DNA of 64,000 nucleotides from Cladopsammia gracilis (GCA_022457155.1 JAJGOT010000138.1:992501-1056500), one strand, 5' to 3'. Counted from the stretch's first letter, positions 41,735-52,620 are shown. Program-made: numbers and translations. Notes: generated from the letters alone by a model not told the origin.

Positions 41735-42482
41735 GTGTGTTTTGCTACATTTTGGGGTTACACAGTACAAATGTTTTGATGTATTTTCCTATGGGATGGT
41801 ACCGGTGGGGTTACACAGTACAAATATTTTGATGTATTTTCCTATGGGTTGGTTCCGGTGGGGTTACACAGTACAAATGTTTTGATGTATTTTCTTGTGG
41901 GATGGTACCGGTGGGGTTACACATTACAAATGTTTTGATGTATTTTTCTTGTGGGATGGTACCGGTGGGGTTACACATTACAAATGTTTTGATGTATTTT
42001 CCTATGGGATGGTACCGGTGGGGTTACACAGTACAAATGTTTTGATGTATTTTCTTGTGGGATGGTTCCGGTGGGGTTACACAGTACAAATGTTTTGATG
42101 TATTTTCTTGTGTGATGGTACCGGTGGGGTTACACAGTACAAATGTTTTGATGTATTTTCTTGTGGGATGGTACCGGTGGGGTTACACAGTACAAATGTT
42201 TTGATGTATTTTCTTGTGTGATGGTACCGGTGGGGTTACACAGTACAAATGTTTTGATGTATTTTCTTGTGGGATGGTACCGGTGGGGTTACACAGTACA
42301 AATGTTTTGATGTATTTTCTTGTGGGATGGTACCGGTGGGGTTACACAGTACAAATGTTTTGATGTATTTTCTTGTGGGATGGTTCCGGTGAGGTTACAC
42401 AGTACAAATGTTTTGATGTATTTTTTTGTGGGATGGTACCGGTGGGGTTACACAGCACAAATGTTTTGATGTATTTTTCTAG
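41735..42482 (+). repeat. 53-bp minisatellite made from the PPWD1 acceptor junction
   Basis: About fourteen copies of GGGATGGTACCGGTGGGG (the first 18 bases of the next exon) plus about 35 bases of the intron end (TTACACAGTACAAATGTTTT, GATGTATTTTC). The last unit runs into the true junction TTTTTCTAG/GGGATGG at 42483. In the other copies the AG is replaced (CTTGT/GGGATGG or CCTAT/GGGATGG). Confidence 0.92.
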
Positions 42483-42634
42483 GGGATGGTACCGGTGGGG
42501 AATCCATTTGGGGTGGAGAATTCGAAGACGAGTTTCACCGGAATTTAAGACATGACCGTCCATACACGGTCAGCATGGCCAATGCCGGACCAAACACAAA
42601 CGGATCGCAGTTTTTCATTACAGTTGTACCAACG
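42483..42634 (+). CDS. PPWD1: PPWD1 exon (cyclophilin domain core)
   Basis: Acceptor TTTTTCTAG, donor GTAAGT. It completes the Gly codon split at 13521 and reads [19 protein letters not shown], then [20 protein letters not shown], the cyclophilin substrate pocket ([13 protein letters not shown]). A 29-kb intron precedes it. Confidence 0.95.
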
Positions 42635-42641
42635 GTAAGTA

Positions 42642-42815
42642 AAGCCCGGTTTTCACTAACAACATAAGCATAAGGGGAAACATAAGAATTTGTGTTAAGT
42701 GGAAAGATTGATCCATATGCTTTTACTTGCGCTTATGTCGGACCCGTTTTCACGTGGACATAAGCGCTGTTATGATTCCGTTTATGCTTATGTTGTTAGT
42801 GAAAACCAGGCTTAA
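42642..42815. mobile_element. MITE with TTCACTAACAACATAAGC ends
   Basis: GGTTTTCACTAACAACATAA at 42649 is mirrored at about 42795-42810. About 170 bp, non-coding, just inside the intron after the exon. Confidence 0.75.
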
Positions 42816-43529
42816 AAAGTCAAAGTAAGAAGTTTAGAAAAGGCTGAAAGGGGGGGGGGGGGGGGGGGGGGCACTAGACTATTGTAAGTGGCGGGACCGC
42901 CCTGCTCTGTTTAGAGCTGGATTGACTACTTGCGCCCTACTTTTCATCTGCGTAGTATTTTCTACGATTAGTCTGTTTTCGTTCCTGTTTGTAAACGATG
43001 CCCATTCGGGAAAGCGGTTTGTGCAATAAGAACGCTCAGTAATTAGGTCTGATCAATACATGTTAAGGGTACAAATAAATGTTGAGCCACGTAGCACTGG
43101 TGATACAAACAAGGAATCAGAGAATTAACCCAGTGTGTAAATTATAATGCTAAGTTCCCTGTACTGAGCGTTAGTCACCAGTGCTACGTGGCTCAATATT
43201 TGTTTGTACCCTTCACATTCTCATTGCCACGAATTACCACCTTATTACCCACGATCTGCTCCCGTACGGCCTCGTGGCTCAAGCGGAAGAGCGACGGAAG
43301 ATCTAATCCAGAGGTCGTGGGTTCGAATCCCACCGAGGTCAATGATTTTTTTCTTTCCCTCGTGTGGTCCCTCATTTCCTTACTACGGCTAACGTTCAGA
43401 ACAAGGAAATTTATGCGTTGACCTAAAAGCACCATAATTTACGCACACAGTTAATTCTGATTCCTTGTCGATGCATGTTAGTTTGGTTCTTCCAGTCTGT
43501 GATCACCTTAGTTTGTATTGTTATTTCAG
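42816..43529 (+). other. Intron with a poly-G tract and nested inverted repeats
   Basis: A run of about 22 G near 42850. The inverted pair GAGCCACGTAGCACTGGTGA at 43085-43104 with its mirror near 43178-43200, and a second pair (ACAAGGAATCAGA / TCTGATTCCTTGT at about 43110 and 43457), flank the tRNA-like sequence at 43268. Confidence 0.6.
43268..43340 (+). tRNA. tRNA-like sequence, probably a pseudogene or SINE head
   Basis: 73 nt with a paired acceptor stem (GGCCTCG/CGAGGTC, one G-U), a perfect D stem (GCTC/GAGC) and a perfect T stem (GTGGG/CCCAC). It has box A (TGGCTCAAGCGG) and box B (GGTTCGAATCC), and a T-run after AATGA. The anticodon arm does not fold normally: only GGA/TCC pairs, around an 8-nt loop AGATCTAA. 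It may derive from tRNA-Arg(UCU). No CCA is encoded, as expected in eukaryotes. Confidence 0.5.
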
Positions 43530-43676
43530 CCCTGGTTGGACAACAAACACACGGTATTTGGCCGTGTTGTCAAAGGAATGGATGTAATACAATCCATCAG
43601 TAATGTGAAAACGAACCCTAAGGACGATAAACCATATGAAGATATCAAGATCATTAACATCACAGTCAAAGGCTGA
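43530..43676 (+). CDS. PPWD1: PPWD1 last exon
   Basis: Acceptor TTATTTCAG. It reads [20 protein letters not shown], then [20 protein letters not shown] and ITVKG before TGA at 43674. This is the usual end of PPWD1. PPWD1 is a spliceosome-associated (C complex) peptidyl-prolyl isomerase in the nucleus. A candidate AATAAA is at 44044. Confidence 0.95.
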   Translation, partial: PWLDNKHTVFGRVVKGMDVIQSISNVKTNPKDDKPYEDIKIINITVKG

Positions 43677-44678
43677 TATATGCATCAAGTGATAACTGAA
43701 CGAATCGACGAAAAGGAACGCGAAGACTAAATGAGAATCTTCAACAACGTCAGGCAACTTGGTTATCAAAGTACCATGGGGGGGGGGAAGTCTACTCCCC
43801 CCCCCATCACCCCCCTAAGCAAAGATATATTCTGTTGCACAGTGTTACAAAATGCGTGTTCGTCGTTGTTTATTCATCTTACGGTCTGTTTGTTGAAAAG
43901 CTCTCACGACCGGGGAACATATACATCGACATACAAAAGCGTATAAAGTTCTTTAACCAAGAATACAGATTGTTGCAGGAGCAAGTGAAGGTGTTGATTG
44001 TTACTGTCGCGTATCAATTTTCGACAAACGGAGAATATGCATAAATAAAATGCACGTAACGACTGCATATAGTGGCGTTGAATTGAACACGACGCGTTTG
44101 CTTTTTACATACGTCGCCTCTTGACACGTCTTGTGGTCGTCTGCATTGAGATTAACATTTAGCAGCCGGTGGTTCTACCTTCCACATGGATCCACGTACT
44201 GTATGTTCAAATGGGAACATACACTGTAGTGTGCGATTGTTAAATTAATGAAGTTATATAAAATGCAGGCTTGTAAAAATAATACAAGCCATCGCCAGCT
44301 CCTTCAAAAGTGTAATTCGGCATTATCTTAAACGCGGCTTAAGGCTTAGTTGGTACATATTATTTCCTTTATACATATCTTGTCACACAAAGACATAGTT
44401 TTATTAAAAGTATTTTAATTTCTATGTTACATTTTGTATAAAATAAATACACATATGAGACTTCTTTACAACAACGTATTTTTTTTGTTCCAGTTTACCA
44501 TAATACTTGTAGTAGCAACTTGTTTTGAAACTGCCTCTCAAACGAAAGTTCAATTTGCTCTGTTTTGAAGGCACCATCACCATTATCGTCGAAAACCTAA
44601 CTGCGGTAAAAACACCCACGAAAGGTAAACTGTAAGCGAACAGCTGCTGCCTTATTGAAGTGAGCGGTTACCATGTGT
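43677..44678. other. Region between convergent 3' ends
   Basis: 3' untranslated sequence of PPWD1 (AATAAA at 44044) and of DNAI4 on - (AATAAA overlapping its stop at 44678-44683 and a further TTTATT at about 44400). No other gene seen. Confidence 0.6.
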
Positions 44679-44759
44679 TTATTCCTCATCCGCCTTCTTT
44701 TTGCCTGTTGATCCTGACGGATTATTAACAGCCCTGATTAACTTGGTCAGAATCTGCGC
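44679..44759 (-). CDS. DNAI4: DNAI4 last exon
   Basis: Acceptor GTTATTTAG on -. It reads AQILTKLIRAVNNPSGSTGK, then KKADEE and TAA. It joins in phase to the exon ending ASQNDNQ at 50911. DNAI4 (WDR78) is an intermediate chain of axonemal inner-arm dynein in cilia. Confidence 0.8.
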   Translation of the reverse strand, partial: AQILTKLIRAVNNPSGSTGKKKADEE

Positions 44760-45504
44760 CTAAATAACAAAAAAGCAACATTTATATAATCTGTTCATTG
44801 AAAGTCACGAGTTCTTTAAACGTACTTCTAAAGTACTCCAAACAAACCAAAAAAGAAATGAAAATCCCGTATGTTATGGTCTCGCGGGCCAGAGCCCGGT
44901 TGCATAAAGCGCTGTAAGTGGCTGCACTTAACAAGACTGAGTTAAAGGGAAAGTTTTTTCTTTATGTAATACATATAATGCGCTTTTTTTAACCACTGTT
45001 GTACATTTTAAACTGGTCCATTTCCAATGGATATCGAAGTAAAATAACAATTGCACTTTACTTAAATGAAAGTCAACGGACTTGATAAGTTCCAATCATT
45101 TTTTTCTCTCAGTTAACGATCTTATGTAAAGCTGCAGTTGTTTAGACAAAAAGTTAACATTCATGAGTAGTTCAGTAGCATGCAACATTCGTAAGTGTCC
45201 TACTTAAGTAGCAGTTTTATGCAACCGGGCCCAGGCCTTTATTTGAACCCGGCGTTTATTACATGTAAATCGGAGTAATTTTTCATGATCACATTTTTCG
45301 TTTTTGTCTCGTGAATATTCCTCAGTCGTAAACTTGTAAACACCCCAGGGTATTACGTAATGTCAAGTTTCAAACAATGCATATTTATGTTTCCAATATT
45401 GTCGCGGCCAAAATAATTGAAGCGTTTGCATCATTAATTCGTTGAGCATATGATTCCATATAGAAAAGAAGAGCAGCTTGACGTTTTGGAAACGTTTTTT
45501 AGGA

Positions 45505-45600
45505 TCTAGTCTCCCACGCAGCCGTTATTTGTCTCGTCACGTGGGAGGAGCGTTGCGTGACGAGACAAATGACGGCTGCATGGGAGACTATTTAGGATCC
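45505..45600. mobile_element. Small foldback element
   Basis: TAGTCTCCCACGCAGCCGTT and ACGAGACAAAT motifs are inverted around a short centre near 45550. Non-coding. Confidence 0.8.
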
Positions 45601-45731
45601 AGCTTAGGATGAACAAAATGTAACGTTGACAAGACGGTTATGTAAACGGCGACACATCGTTACAAGTCTGAGGTTTCAAGACAACCACCAGGGGACTGAT
45701 CAGGTTATGTATCGCGTGTTGCGTTTTGTCC

Positions 45732-46214
45732 TACCTTATTAAGGAAATTAACGCTCCTGAAAATGAAGGTTTTTGAAATTATCGCGACTTAAATTAACGC
45801 GAATTGGAGAGAAAATTTCTTTCGAATAAAGGAAATTAACGCGAGAGAGGGGGAAACTTTTAAAAATGAAGAAAATTAACGCGATTATTGATGTCTCTAA
45901 AGATATTTTGGCCGACTGTGTAGAACAAAAGAAAAACGGATGTCGAGAACCGCTCTTCTGAAAGCAAGGATGAACTGGAAATATTGCAGATGACATATCT
46001 TTAAGGCTTTTACATTGTAAAAGATTGAAAAATAGTGTGCAGAAAAGAGAAGGTTATTGTTTCCTAGTTGCTCCAGAATTTGGGGTGAAATTAAGGTCTC
46101 GGAAATGAACGCTCCACTTAAAAAATGTCGCGTAAATTAACGCTCACAAAAATTAACGCGAATTTTGAGAATTCGCGTTAATTTCATGGAGCATTAATTT
46201 CCTATAATAAGGTA
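45732..46214. mobile_element. MITE with CCTTATTAAGGAAATTAACG ends
   Basis: The left end ACCTTATTAAGGAAATTAAC GCTCC is mirrored at 46173-46214 with a few changes. The interior repeats AAATTAACGCGA in both orientations. The - frame 45748-45996 is not a gene. Confidence 0.75.
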
Positions 46215-46377
46215 TTTTTGACTACTAAATCATTTGGCTACAAGCTACGATTTGCCGATGCTCAAGAAAAATTACGGTTTTCTCGATGCAAAAGAAGTCA
46301 TGATTTTGTGACAATTTTTTTTGCGTTATGGCGCAATTATTTTCACATCATAACATGTTTAAAACATTTGGGCCATT

Positions 46378-46818
46378 TAGAGTGATTTTACTTCATCTGT
46401 GAAACACTATCTAACAATTAGTGTGTGATAGTCAAAATTAAACAAAAGAAAACAAAGGAATTATAGTCTAAAAGTGCGTACTATTCTACTAACTATTTCA
46501 CAGATGAAGTAAAATCACTCTATACGGAAGAAAATAAGACGCGTTTTTTTCATTATTTGTTTTAGTCTTATTCACTGAAATCGCTGCTAGTAACTAGTTG
46601 CCTTGCTGGCTGAAACAATGTATAAATGTTTTGAAGTTAACGCGGCAATGTCACCATTTTATTTTGACAAATCTATAAGACATCTTAGAGTGATTTTACT
46701 TCATCTGTGAAATAGTTGTAGAATAGTACGCACTATTAGACTATAATTCCTTTTGTTTAATTTGGACTATCACACACTAATTGTTAGATAGTGTTTCACA
46801 GATGAAGTAATATCAGTG
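46378..46818. repeat. Inverted pair of foldback units
   Basis: Two units of about 130-150 bp (46378-46530 and 46685-46818), each bounded by GTGATTTTACTTCATCTGTG and its inverse, face each other. Non-coding. Confidence 0.75.
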
Positions 46819-46979
46819 AAAACACAGAAATAATGGTCCAGTTTTGTTTAAAATTGCTTTACGAGTATAACGAAACTATAAACAAGTGTCTGTGACTACA
46901 GATGGTCTGGATGGAAGTGGATTGCAACTTGAAAAAATAGTCGCCCAACAGGCGCATGTGACTACTGCTAAGATGCATA

Positions 46980-47103
46980 AAGCCCAGTTCAAACGTCGAA
47001 CTTTACACGTGCCGAACCTAATGCAAATGAGCAAAATCTATTGTTCTTGCTAATTTACATTAGGTTCGGCACATGTTAAGGTCGACGTTTGAACTGGGCC
47101 TAA
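46980..47103. mobile_element. Short MITE, about 45-bp TIRs
   Basis: GCCCAGTTCAAACGTCGAAC at 46982 and CGTGCCGAACCTAATG are mirrored near 47055-47100. About 120 bp in total. Confidence 0.85.
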
Positions 47104-47579
47104 GCTGAAAAATGCGAAATGTAGAATTGTCTTATATCTGCGGTTCTGTGGATAAGAATCGAAACAAATGTTTAAAACAATGATGAATCTTGGTGATTTA
47201 ACCTCCGAAGAGGCTCAATTATCACCCCGAAGAGTCAAGATTTAAGTCAGTTGTCCTCATATGAGGCTTTTATTTAAATACCGACCTGAAAGCTGAAATT
47301 TACTCAGGCAACCTTTCATCTGAGCGGTCAGAAACAAAATATGAAAGCTGTGAGAAGTAAATGTTGTAAAATTAACAGAGCTCGAGACTAACGGCAGCCA
47401 ACTAGACAAAGTCTAGTATTGAACCGGACGGAAACGAAACAGGAAATTATTTCCGATTAATCACAAAGGCAAACTTGAGAGAACAGAAACTAAAACATAG
47501 ACTGTAAAGGGACATCATATTATTTAATGGGTAGTTTCTTGGTGTTGCGGATGGTGTGATCACCAAATGACATAAAACA

Positions 47580-48260
47580 AAAGATTCAACCCGTATGTTC
47601 ATGACTTTACTTTACTGGACTCTCTGCACTTTGAAAAATACCTTGGGGTCTATCTACCCGACGACCTCCGCTGGAACATGTTAAAAACATCTCGAATAAA
47701 GCCAATAAGACTCTTGGCTTTCTGAAGCGGAACTTAATACATTGTCCACCAAGGACCAAGGAAACGGCATACAAGGCCTTAGTACGCCCAACTCTGGAAT
47801 ATTGTTCATCTGTGTGGGACCCACATGCAGCAAAAAACAAACATGATTCAGATGGTTCAAAAGAGAGCTACACGCTGGGTCGTAAATTGCTTCGACCACA
47901 AAGATAGTGTGACCCAAATGCTTTCAGCCCTAAAATGGAAATACGAAACAGGCTAGTTTCTCACGAGGTCACCAAACTACAACCAGCTGGTCATTCGTAC
48001 TCAACTCGCTCCAAAAAGTACGCTTACACACAACCGCTAGCCGAAAGGGACTTTTATAAGTATTCCTTCTGTCCAAGGACAATTGCACAATGGCATCAAC
48101 TCCCAAAAGAGACAGCATTGTCTGCCTCACTGGCTGTATTTAAAAACTCAATTTCAAACATTTATTACTTTGCGCTTATGAGCGCCATTTCAAACTTGTA
48201 TTACCAAGCTTCTGATGCACAAGTTTGTTGGTGTTTCGGATGTTGCGATCACTAAATGAC
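47580..48260 (+). pseudogene. Non-LTR reverse transcriptase 3' relic
   Basis: Broken + frames encode the end of a CR1/L2-like reverse transcriptase: YLGVYLPDDLRWN, KETAYKALVRPTLEYCSSVW, MVQKRATRWVVNCFDHKD, then (47935-48255) HSYSTRSKKYAYTQPLAERD and AQWHQLPKETALSASLA. Several stops and shifts separate these. Imperfect direct repeats of about 50 bp (TTGGTGTTGCGGATG type) flank the relic at about 47530 and 48225. Confidence 0.75.
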
Positions 48261-48585
48261 GTCAAACAAAAGACAATGAACAATACCCGCAACACCAACA
48301 AATACACAGAATTTATTACCGATAATGTCACTCATGCTGTTCCATTTTGGTCACATTGAAAAGCATTCATTATTATTGTTAGCCCAACCAATTCGAAGTT
48401 GAGAGAGCGAAAAAATATATAAATAAGGCGACCATGTGCGCATGGATAAACAACAAAACTGACTATTGTAGTTTTGCACTATATTCGTTAGGCGACCGGG
48501 GATACCAAAAAAAAATGGTGACAAATATCCTTGTTTCTAGGAAACCGAAGGTCTGTTGGAAAAATCCATTAAAATTTGAACCGAA

Positions 48586-49815
48586 ATGATTTGTAGTCGA
48601 AGCTTGGAAAAAACTATGACTCGGAATTACAAAAAGAAATTTGCTGCGTTTATGATTTTTCTAGGGAGCGCTGTCATAATCCTGCAGTACTGGTTACTTC
48701 ATTGCACGCTTTCAAGGGGTAAATCACTGCGTAATAGAGCCATGGATTTTTGGATCTTAAATGCACGACAGAAATCCAAGTTCGACGAAAGTGACTTGAA
48801 GGTGATTTTGTTTTACACGCCATTATTCGGTCGTTTACCATGGCCAGGTCTCACGAATGATTACAATTTCACGCACTGGGATAATACTCCTTGCCGAGTG
48901 CAAGGGTGTAGAATAACCTATAACAAGAGCGATCTTACGAGCAGTGATGCAGTGATATTTCACGGTAGAGACTTGCCAAGTATACTGCATATGAAGCAGA
49001 TAGTAAAGAAAAAAACCTTCAAACAGAGATGGGTTTATTTCATGCATGAAAGCCCACAATTCACTTTTTATGACCCCTGGCTGTACAACGGCTTCTTCAA
49101 CTGGACGATGTCGTATAGAAGAGATTCGGACTTTTTCGTGCCGTACCGAACCTATACTCGACTAGGGCCCGACGAGATTGCATTGAAACAGTCAGACACT
49201 ACGAACTACGCTGAAGGTAAAGACAGATTGGCTGTGTGGATTGTAAGTCACTGTAATGGGCTCAGAGAAGATTTGGTTAGAAAACTAATGAAATACATCA
49301 AGGTGGATGTGTTTGGATGGTGCTCTAAACGTTTTAATCAAACCGAAACTTGTCCAAAAGCGTCTCGAGCGTGCCACGAAAAATTACGGCGTTATAAATT
49401 TACTCTTGCGTTCGAAAATTCCTTCTGTGTCGATTACGTAACAGAAAAATACTGGTACACGCCGCTCGATCACGATGTTGTTCCAGTTGTGATGGGGAGT
49501 CATTCATACGACGAACAAATCACTATACCAGGCTCCTTTATTAACGTTATGGATTTCTCGTCGGTCAAATCACTCGCCAATTACTTACTTTTCTTGGACA
49601 CAAACGATAGTGCTTACAACGAGTATTTTTCATGGAGAAAACAGTTTAAACCCGTGCTACCCGAATCCTGGACATGCCAGATGTGTGCTGCGTTAAATAA
49701 CGATTCTTTGCCGGAGAAAATTTATAATAACTTGGATTCTTTCTGGGGTGAGGAGAACGCTTGCGGCCGAGAAAACAAAGGGAAAATAAGAGAACTTATT
49801 GAGCAAATTGACTGA
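48586..49815 (+). CDS. Alpha-1,3-fucosyltransferase-like protein (GT10)
   Basis: 409 residues in one exon. A type II membrane protein: a short basic cytosolic tail, one membrane anchor (about 19-40, FAAFMIFLGSAVIILQYWLL), a stem, then a luminal catalytic domain. It has DAVIFHGRDLP, WVYFMHESP and the GT10 donor-binding block (YKFTLAFENSFCVDYVTEKY, then PLDHDVVPVVMG) near residues 270-305. It would move fucose from GDP-fucose to N-acetylglucosamine or similar acceptors in the Golgi. Several NxS/T sites are present. A second ATG at 48616 (MTRNYKKK) may be the true start. It lies inside the last DNAI4 intron on the opposite strand. Intronless FUT genes are common, so retroposition is possible but not proven. 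Confidence 0.88.
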   Translation: MICSRSLEKTMTRNYKKKFAAFMIFLGSAVIILQYWLLHCTLSRGKSLRNRAMDFWILNARQKSKFDESDLKVILFYTPLFGRLPWPGLTNDYNFTHWDNTPCRVQGCRITYNKSDLTSSDAVIFHGRDLPSILHMKQIVKKKTFKQRWVYFMHESPQFTFYDPWLYNGFFNWTMSYRRDSDFFVPYRTYTRLGPDEIALKQSDTTNYAEGKDRLAVWIVSHCNGLREDLVRKLMKYIKVDVFGWCSKRFNQTETCPKASRACHEKLRRYKFTLAFENSFCVDYVTEKYWYTPLDHDVVPVVMGSHSYDEQITIPGSFINVMDFSSVKSLANYLLFLDTNDSAYNEYFSWRKQFKPVLPESWTCQMCAALNNDSLPEKIYNNLDSFWGEENACGRENKGKIRELIEQID

Positions 49816-50554
49816 AGTATTTATGCCAAAGTGCGAGAATGAATAATAACCACAGAAATGCCACTCATATCGAGCAATTGTTACTTACTAGAGAAGCTTA
49901 TTAGACTTCAAAGTTATTAACCTTGACCTCGCATGGTATTAACAAAAGACGACGCGAATTCAACTCGAAGAATCCCATTTGTTACAATTGCTAATTAGCT
50001 GGCTGTGGCAAATGGGTTTTCATTGAGTTTAGTTGGCGTTTTTCGAAATAAGCCAATTATATTTACATTTCTTGTCACCAGTTTGAGTTTGGCGGCTATG
50101 AAATTTTATTTTACTAAGATTAACGAACTTGTTATGGGTCTAATCGCCGCAACTATTCAAAGACTCACAATGCGGAGCTTGTTACGTTCGGATCTGATCT
50201 TTGTTGAATTTAACAATATAGCCACGTAAAATGTTTTGAAAAATTCTACTTTTATTTTTTTATTAGTTCTATTGTTTAGGTTAGGTAAAACATTTAGCGA
50301 TTGTAAAACTGTATTTAAGATCAATTTTCCCAATAGCTGTACAACTGATGAAGGTCATAAGACGACAATGTTTTTCAATAAATGTTTGCTTTTTAAACTT
50401 CCAAGAAGTTGTCCGTCCTTTAATAGCTTTTTTTAACTTTTTATCAGAATTACACATGCCGAGGTTTGGACTGAGAATCTTCTTCTTGGAAAGAAACATG
50501 TTCGTTGGCTCGGGTAGCTTTTTCAAACTACTATATACTTTTTCAAATTTACGA

Positions 50555-50750
50555 TTACGAATGGCAAGAAACCAACTCCAATTTTGGCTTTAAGCTTTAA
50601 TTTGATCGACGTTTCGGCCGTGAGTCACGGCCTTCTTTAGGAGGGTTATGTAACATCAACATAACGTTCCTGAAAAAGGCCGTGACGGCCGAAACGTCGA
50701 GCAAATTAAAGCTTAAAGCCAAAATTAAAGTTGGTTTCTTGCCATTAATA
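50555..50750. repeat. Inverted repeat with GACGTTTCGGCCGT arms
   Basis: AAGAAACCAACTCCAATTTT, TTAAGCTTTAATTTG and GACGTTTCGGCCGTGA are mirrored around about 50650. The motif is like the ends of Penelope-like elements also seen at 8220 and 10030, so it may be paired 3' ends. Confidence 0.65.
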
Positions 50751-50910
50751 AGCGTAAATTCTCTTTAAAAAACTGCAAGTCTCCTTGATCGATCGCCTCT
50801 AGTGATCCTCCAGTTTTGCGCTACATAGGAAGCATTGTTTCAGAGACCCATCACAAGTCAATATAATAGCGTTATGTTAAAGCAAAGCAATGGTTTTACA
50901 GTAGTTTTAC

Positions 50911-50994
50911 CTGGTTGTCATTTTGAGAAGCAAGTCCTCTTAGTTGATAGACTGTCACCTGACCTTCTGAGTCACCAACTAAAATGGTCTGGAT
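50911..50994 (-). CDS. DNAI4: DNAI4 exon (last WD40 repeat)
   Basis: Acceptor AATGACAG, donor GTAAAA on -. It reads IQTILVGDSEGQVTVYQLRG, then LASQNDNQ, the final WD-type blade. Confidence 0.88.
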
Positions 50995-51543
50995 CTGTCA
51001 TTTAACAAAAATAAACATCATTGTTGATAGAAAATGTTTCTTAGACTTAACGAGGGAAAACCTAACGAGGGAAAAGCTGTTTTAAAACAGGTTTTCCATC
51101 GTGGTCTAAGAAACATTTTCCCTCGTTATGTTTCTTCATTTGGTGACGTGACGGTTATCATGGACCTATTATTGCATTGCAATGTTTTGTTCTAATTTTT
51201 CCTCTATAAAACAGGAATCTCATGTAGAAATGTGATGTTGTCGACTGAATGACTTGGTTTTTACCGTTTTTAAACGTCGTAACATGCGACAGTAATAGTA
51301 CTGAGGGAATTTGACTCGAACACCTTTTGATAGTCGTACGCTGAAATATTTGGTAAGAGGCGGTATGCACGTCTCGGAACGCCGGTTTTTTTACTGTGTA
51401 AAAATAAATTTGTCTGTAGGTATGTTACTGTCTAACAAGTGCGAGGTCCCGACCAATTGGACATTTCACCGAGCTGTTTCCAAAAAGTCAAATGCGCGGC
51501 GGGGGCAAGATCAAAGCAAACTTCATCAAAAGACAGACATTAC
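50995..51543 (-). other. DNAI4 intron
   Basis: A small inverted repeat at about 51030-51130 (AAAATGTTTCTTAGAC / GTCTAAGAAACATTTT). No gene. Confidence 0.6.
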
Positions 51544-51619
51544 CTGCGAATTGACAGTAAATCGAACAGATGATAACTTCAATTCCTGCACAGGTACATA
51601 GGATATGATAGGATCCAGC
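51544..51619 (-). CDS. DNAI4: DNAI4 exon
   Basis: Acceptor TTTTTCAG, donor GTAATG on -. It reads LDPIISYVPVQELKLSSVRF, then TVNSQ, in phase with both neighbours. Confidence 0.8.
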
Positions 51620-51713
51620 CTGAAAAAAAAAAGAAAGAAAAAAGAAACTCCACGGTGAGATCAGAACCATGTGAAACCTTCCACTGCACAACGTCAAAAT
51701 GTTGCTTTCTCAC

Positions 51714-51811
51714 GTGTTAACGCTTAGATCCCAGATCTCCACGGCCTTGTCGTTGACACAGGCAAAAAGTGTGGCTAAGGACGGTGACCAACTGATGTCA
51801 TTCACAGATTT
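51714..51811 (-). CDS. DNAI4: DNAI4 exon (WD40)
   Basis: Acceptor CTTTAG, donor GTGAGA on -. It reads KSVNDISWSPSLATLFACVN, then DKAVEIWDLSVNT. The GTGAGA donor, not a nearer GTTAAC, keeps the frame into LDPIIS. Confidence 0.85.
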
Positions 51812-51884
51812 CTAAAGGTAAAACAATAAATTAAGGTTAAACAAGTAGAGTATTGAAGTTATGTTTGCTCGTTCTATTACTTAC

Positions 51885-52013
51885 AGTGGATGAGAAGAAG
51901 GTCATGAGTGGCTGCGGCTTGTCCTGATGCCAAAGCCGAACACTCCAGTCTGCACTGCAACTTAGAAAAGCATCTGACAAGAACGGAGACCACTGCAAGC
52001 GATACACGGGACC
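51885..52013 (-). CDS. DNAI4: DNAI4 exon (WD40)
   Basis: Acceptor CGACAG, donor GTAAGT on -. It reads GPVYRLQWSPFLSDAFLSCS, then ADWSVRLWHQDKPQPLMTFF, a highly conserved blade of axonemal dynein intermediate chains. Confidence 0.93.
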
Positions 52014-52092
52014 CTGTCGGGAGAGAGAAACCAATATTAGATAAACAATTGCACCAAACATGTTAAACATTGAAGACATTTTTGTTACTTAC

Positions 52093-52180
52093 AGTATGAC
52101 CATGGTAGCTTTCAAGATATTGTTCATTGTAGGAGCAGGAACACTTGTGAACATGGCCTTCCTCTGTTCCAGCAAGGTAT
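52093..52180 (-). CDS. DNAI4: DNAI4 exon (WD40)
   Basis: Acceptor TATTTCAG, donor GTAAGT on -. It reads YLAGTEEGHVHKCSCSYNEQ, then YLESYHGHT, diagnostic for DNAI4/WDR78. Confidence 0.92.
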
Positions 52181-52620
52181 CTGAAATACAAGGGAAGGTT
52201 TTTTGTTAGTGCTGGAACCGCGGAACACAGAGAAACGGGAGTGTCTCTATGGTTCGAGTGAAATACACGCGTGTTTTCGTCCCATGTTTCGTGCACTTGG
52301 ATTGAAACTCACCACAAACAGCTTTCAATAGGACGAGCCGAGAGAGTTTGGATTCTAGTGGCGTACCCTTGCAGTTGACTTGCTTTTTTCTGATAACATT
52401 TATCACAAACACACAATTTCCAGTTACTTCCAACTACTTCCTCAGAAATTGTTAAATATGGTGGTGTTTTCTCGCCACAAACAAAAAGTTTTACGAAGAG
52501 CGAAACTGGAATTAAATATTAAATAATGGCTATATTTTCAGTTGTGTCAAAGTAGATCAACCAATGTAAAAAGTTCGAAGTTAAAATACAAAGCATGCGC
52601 ATTGTGTTGCATGTACTTAC

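Larger units (their letters stand above)
44760..50910 (-). other. 6.2-kb last DNAI4 intron with nested gene and repeats
   Basis: Contains a foldback at 45505-45600, a MITE at 45732-46214, an inverted pair at 46378-46530 and 46685-46818, a MITE at 46980-47103, a reverse transcriptase relic at 47580-48260, the fucosyltransferase gene at 48586-49815, and an inverted repeat with ACGTTTCGGCCGT arms at about 50555-50745. Confidence 0.75.

Noticed and set aside
41634..42098. Open frames on + with TQYKCFDVFSYGMVP repeats
   Set aside because: Products of the 53-bp splice-junction minisatellite.
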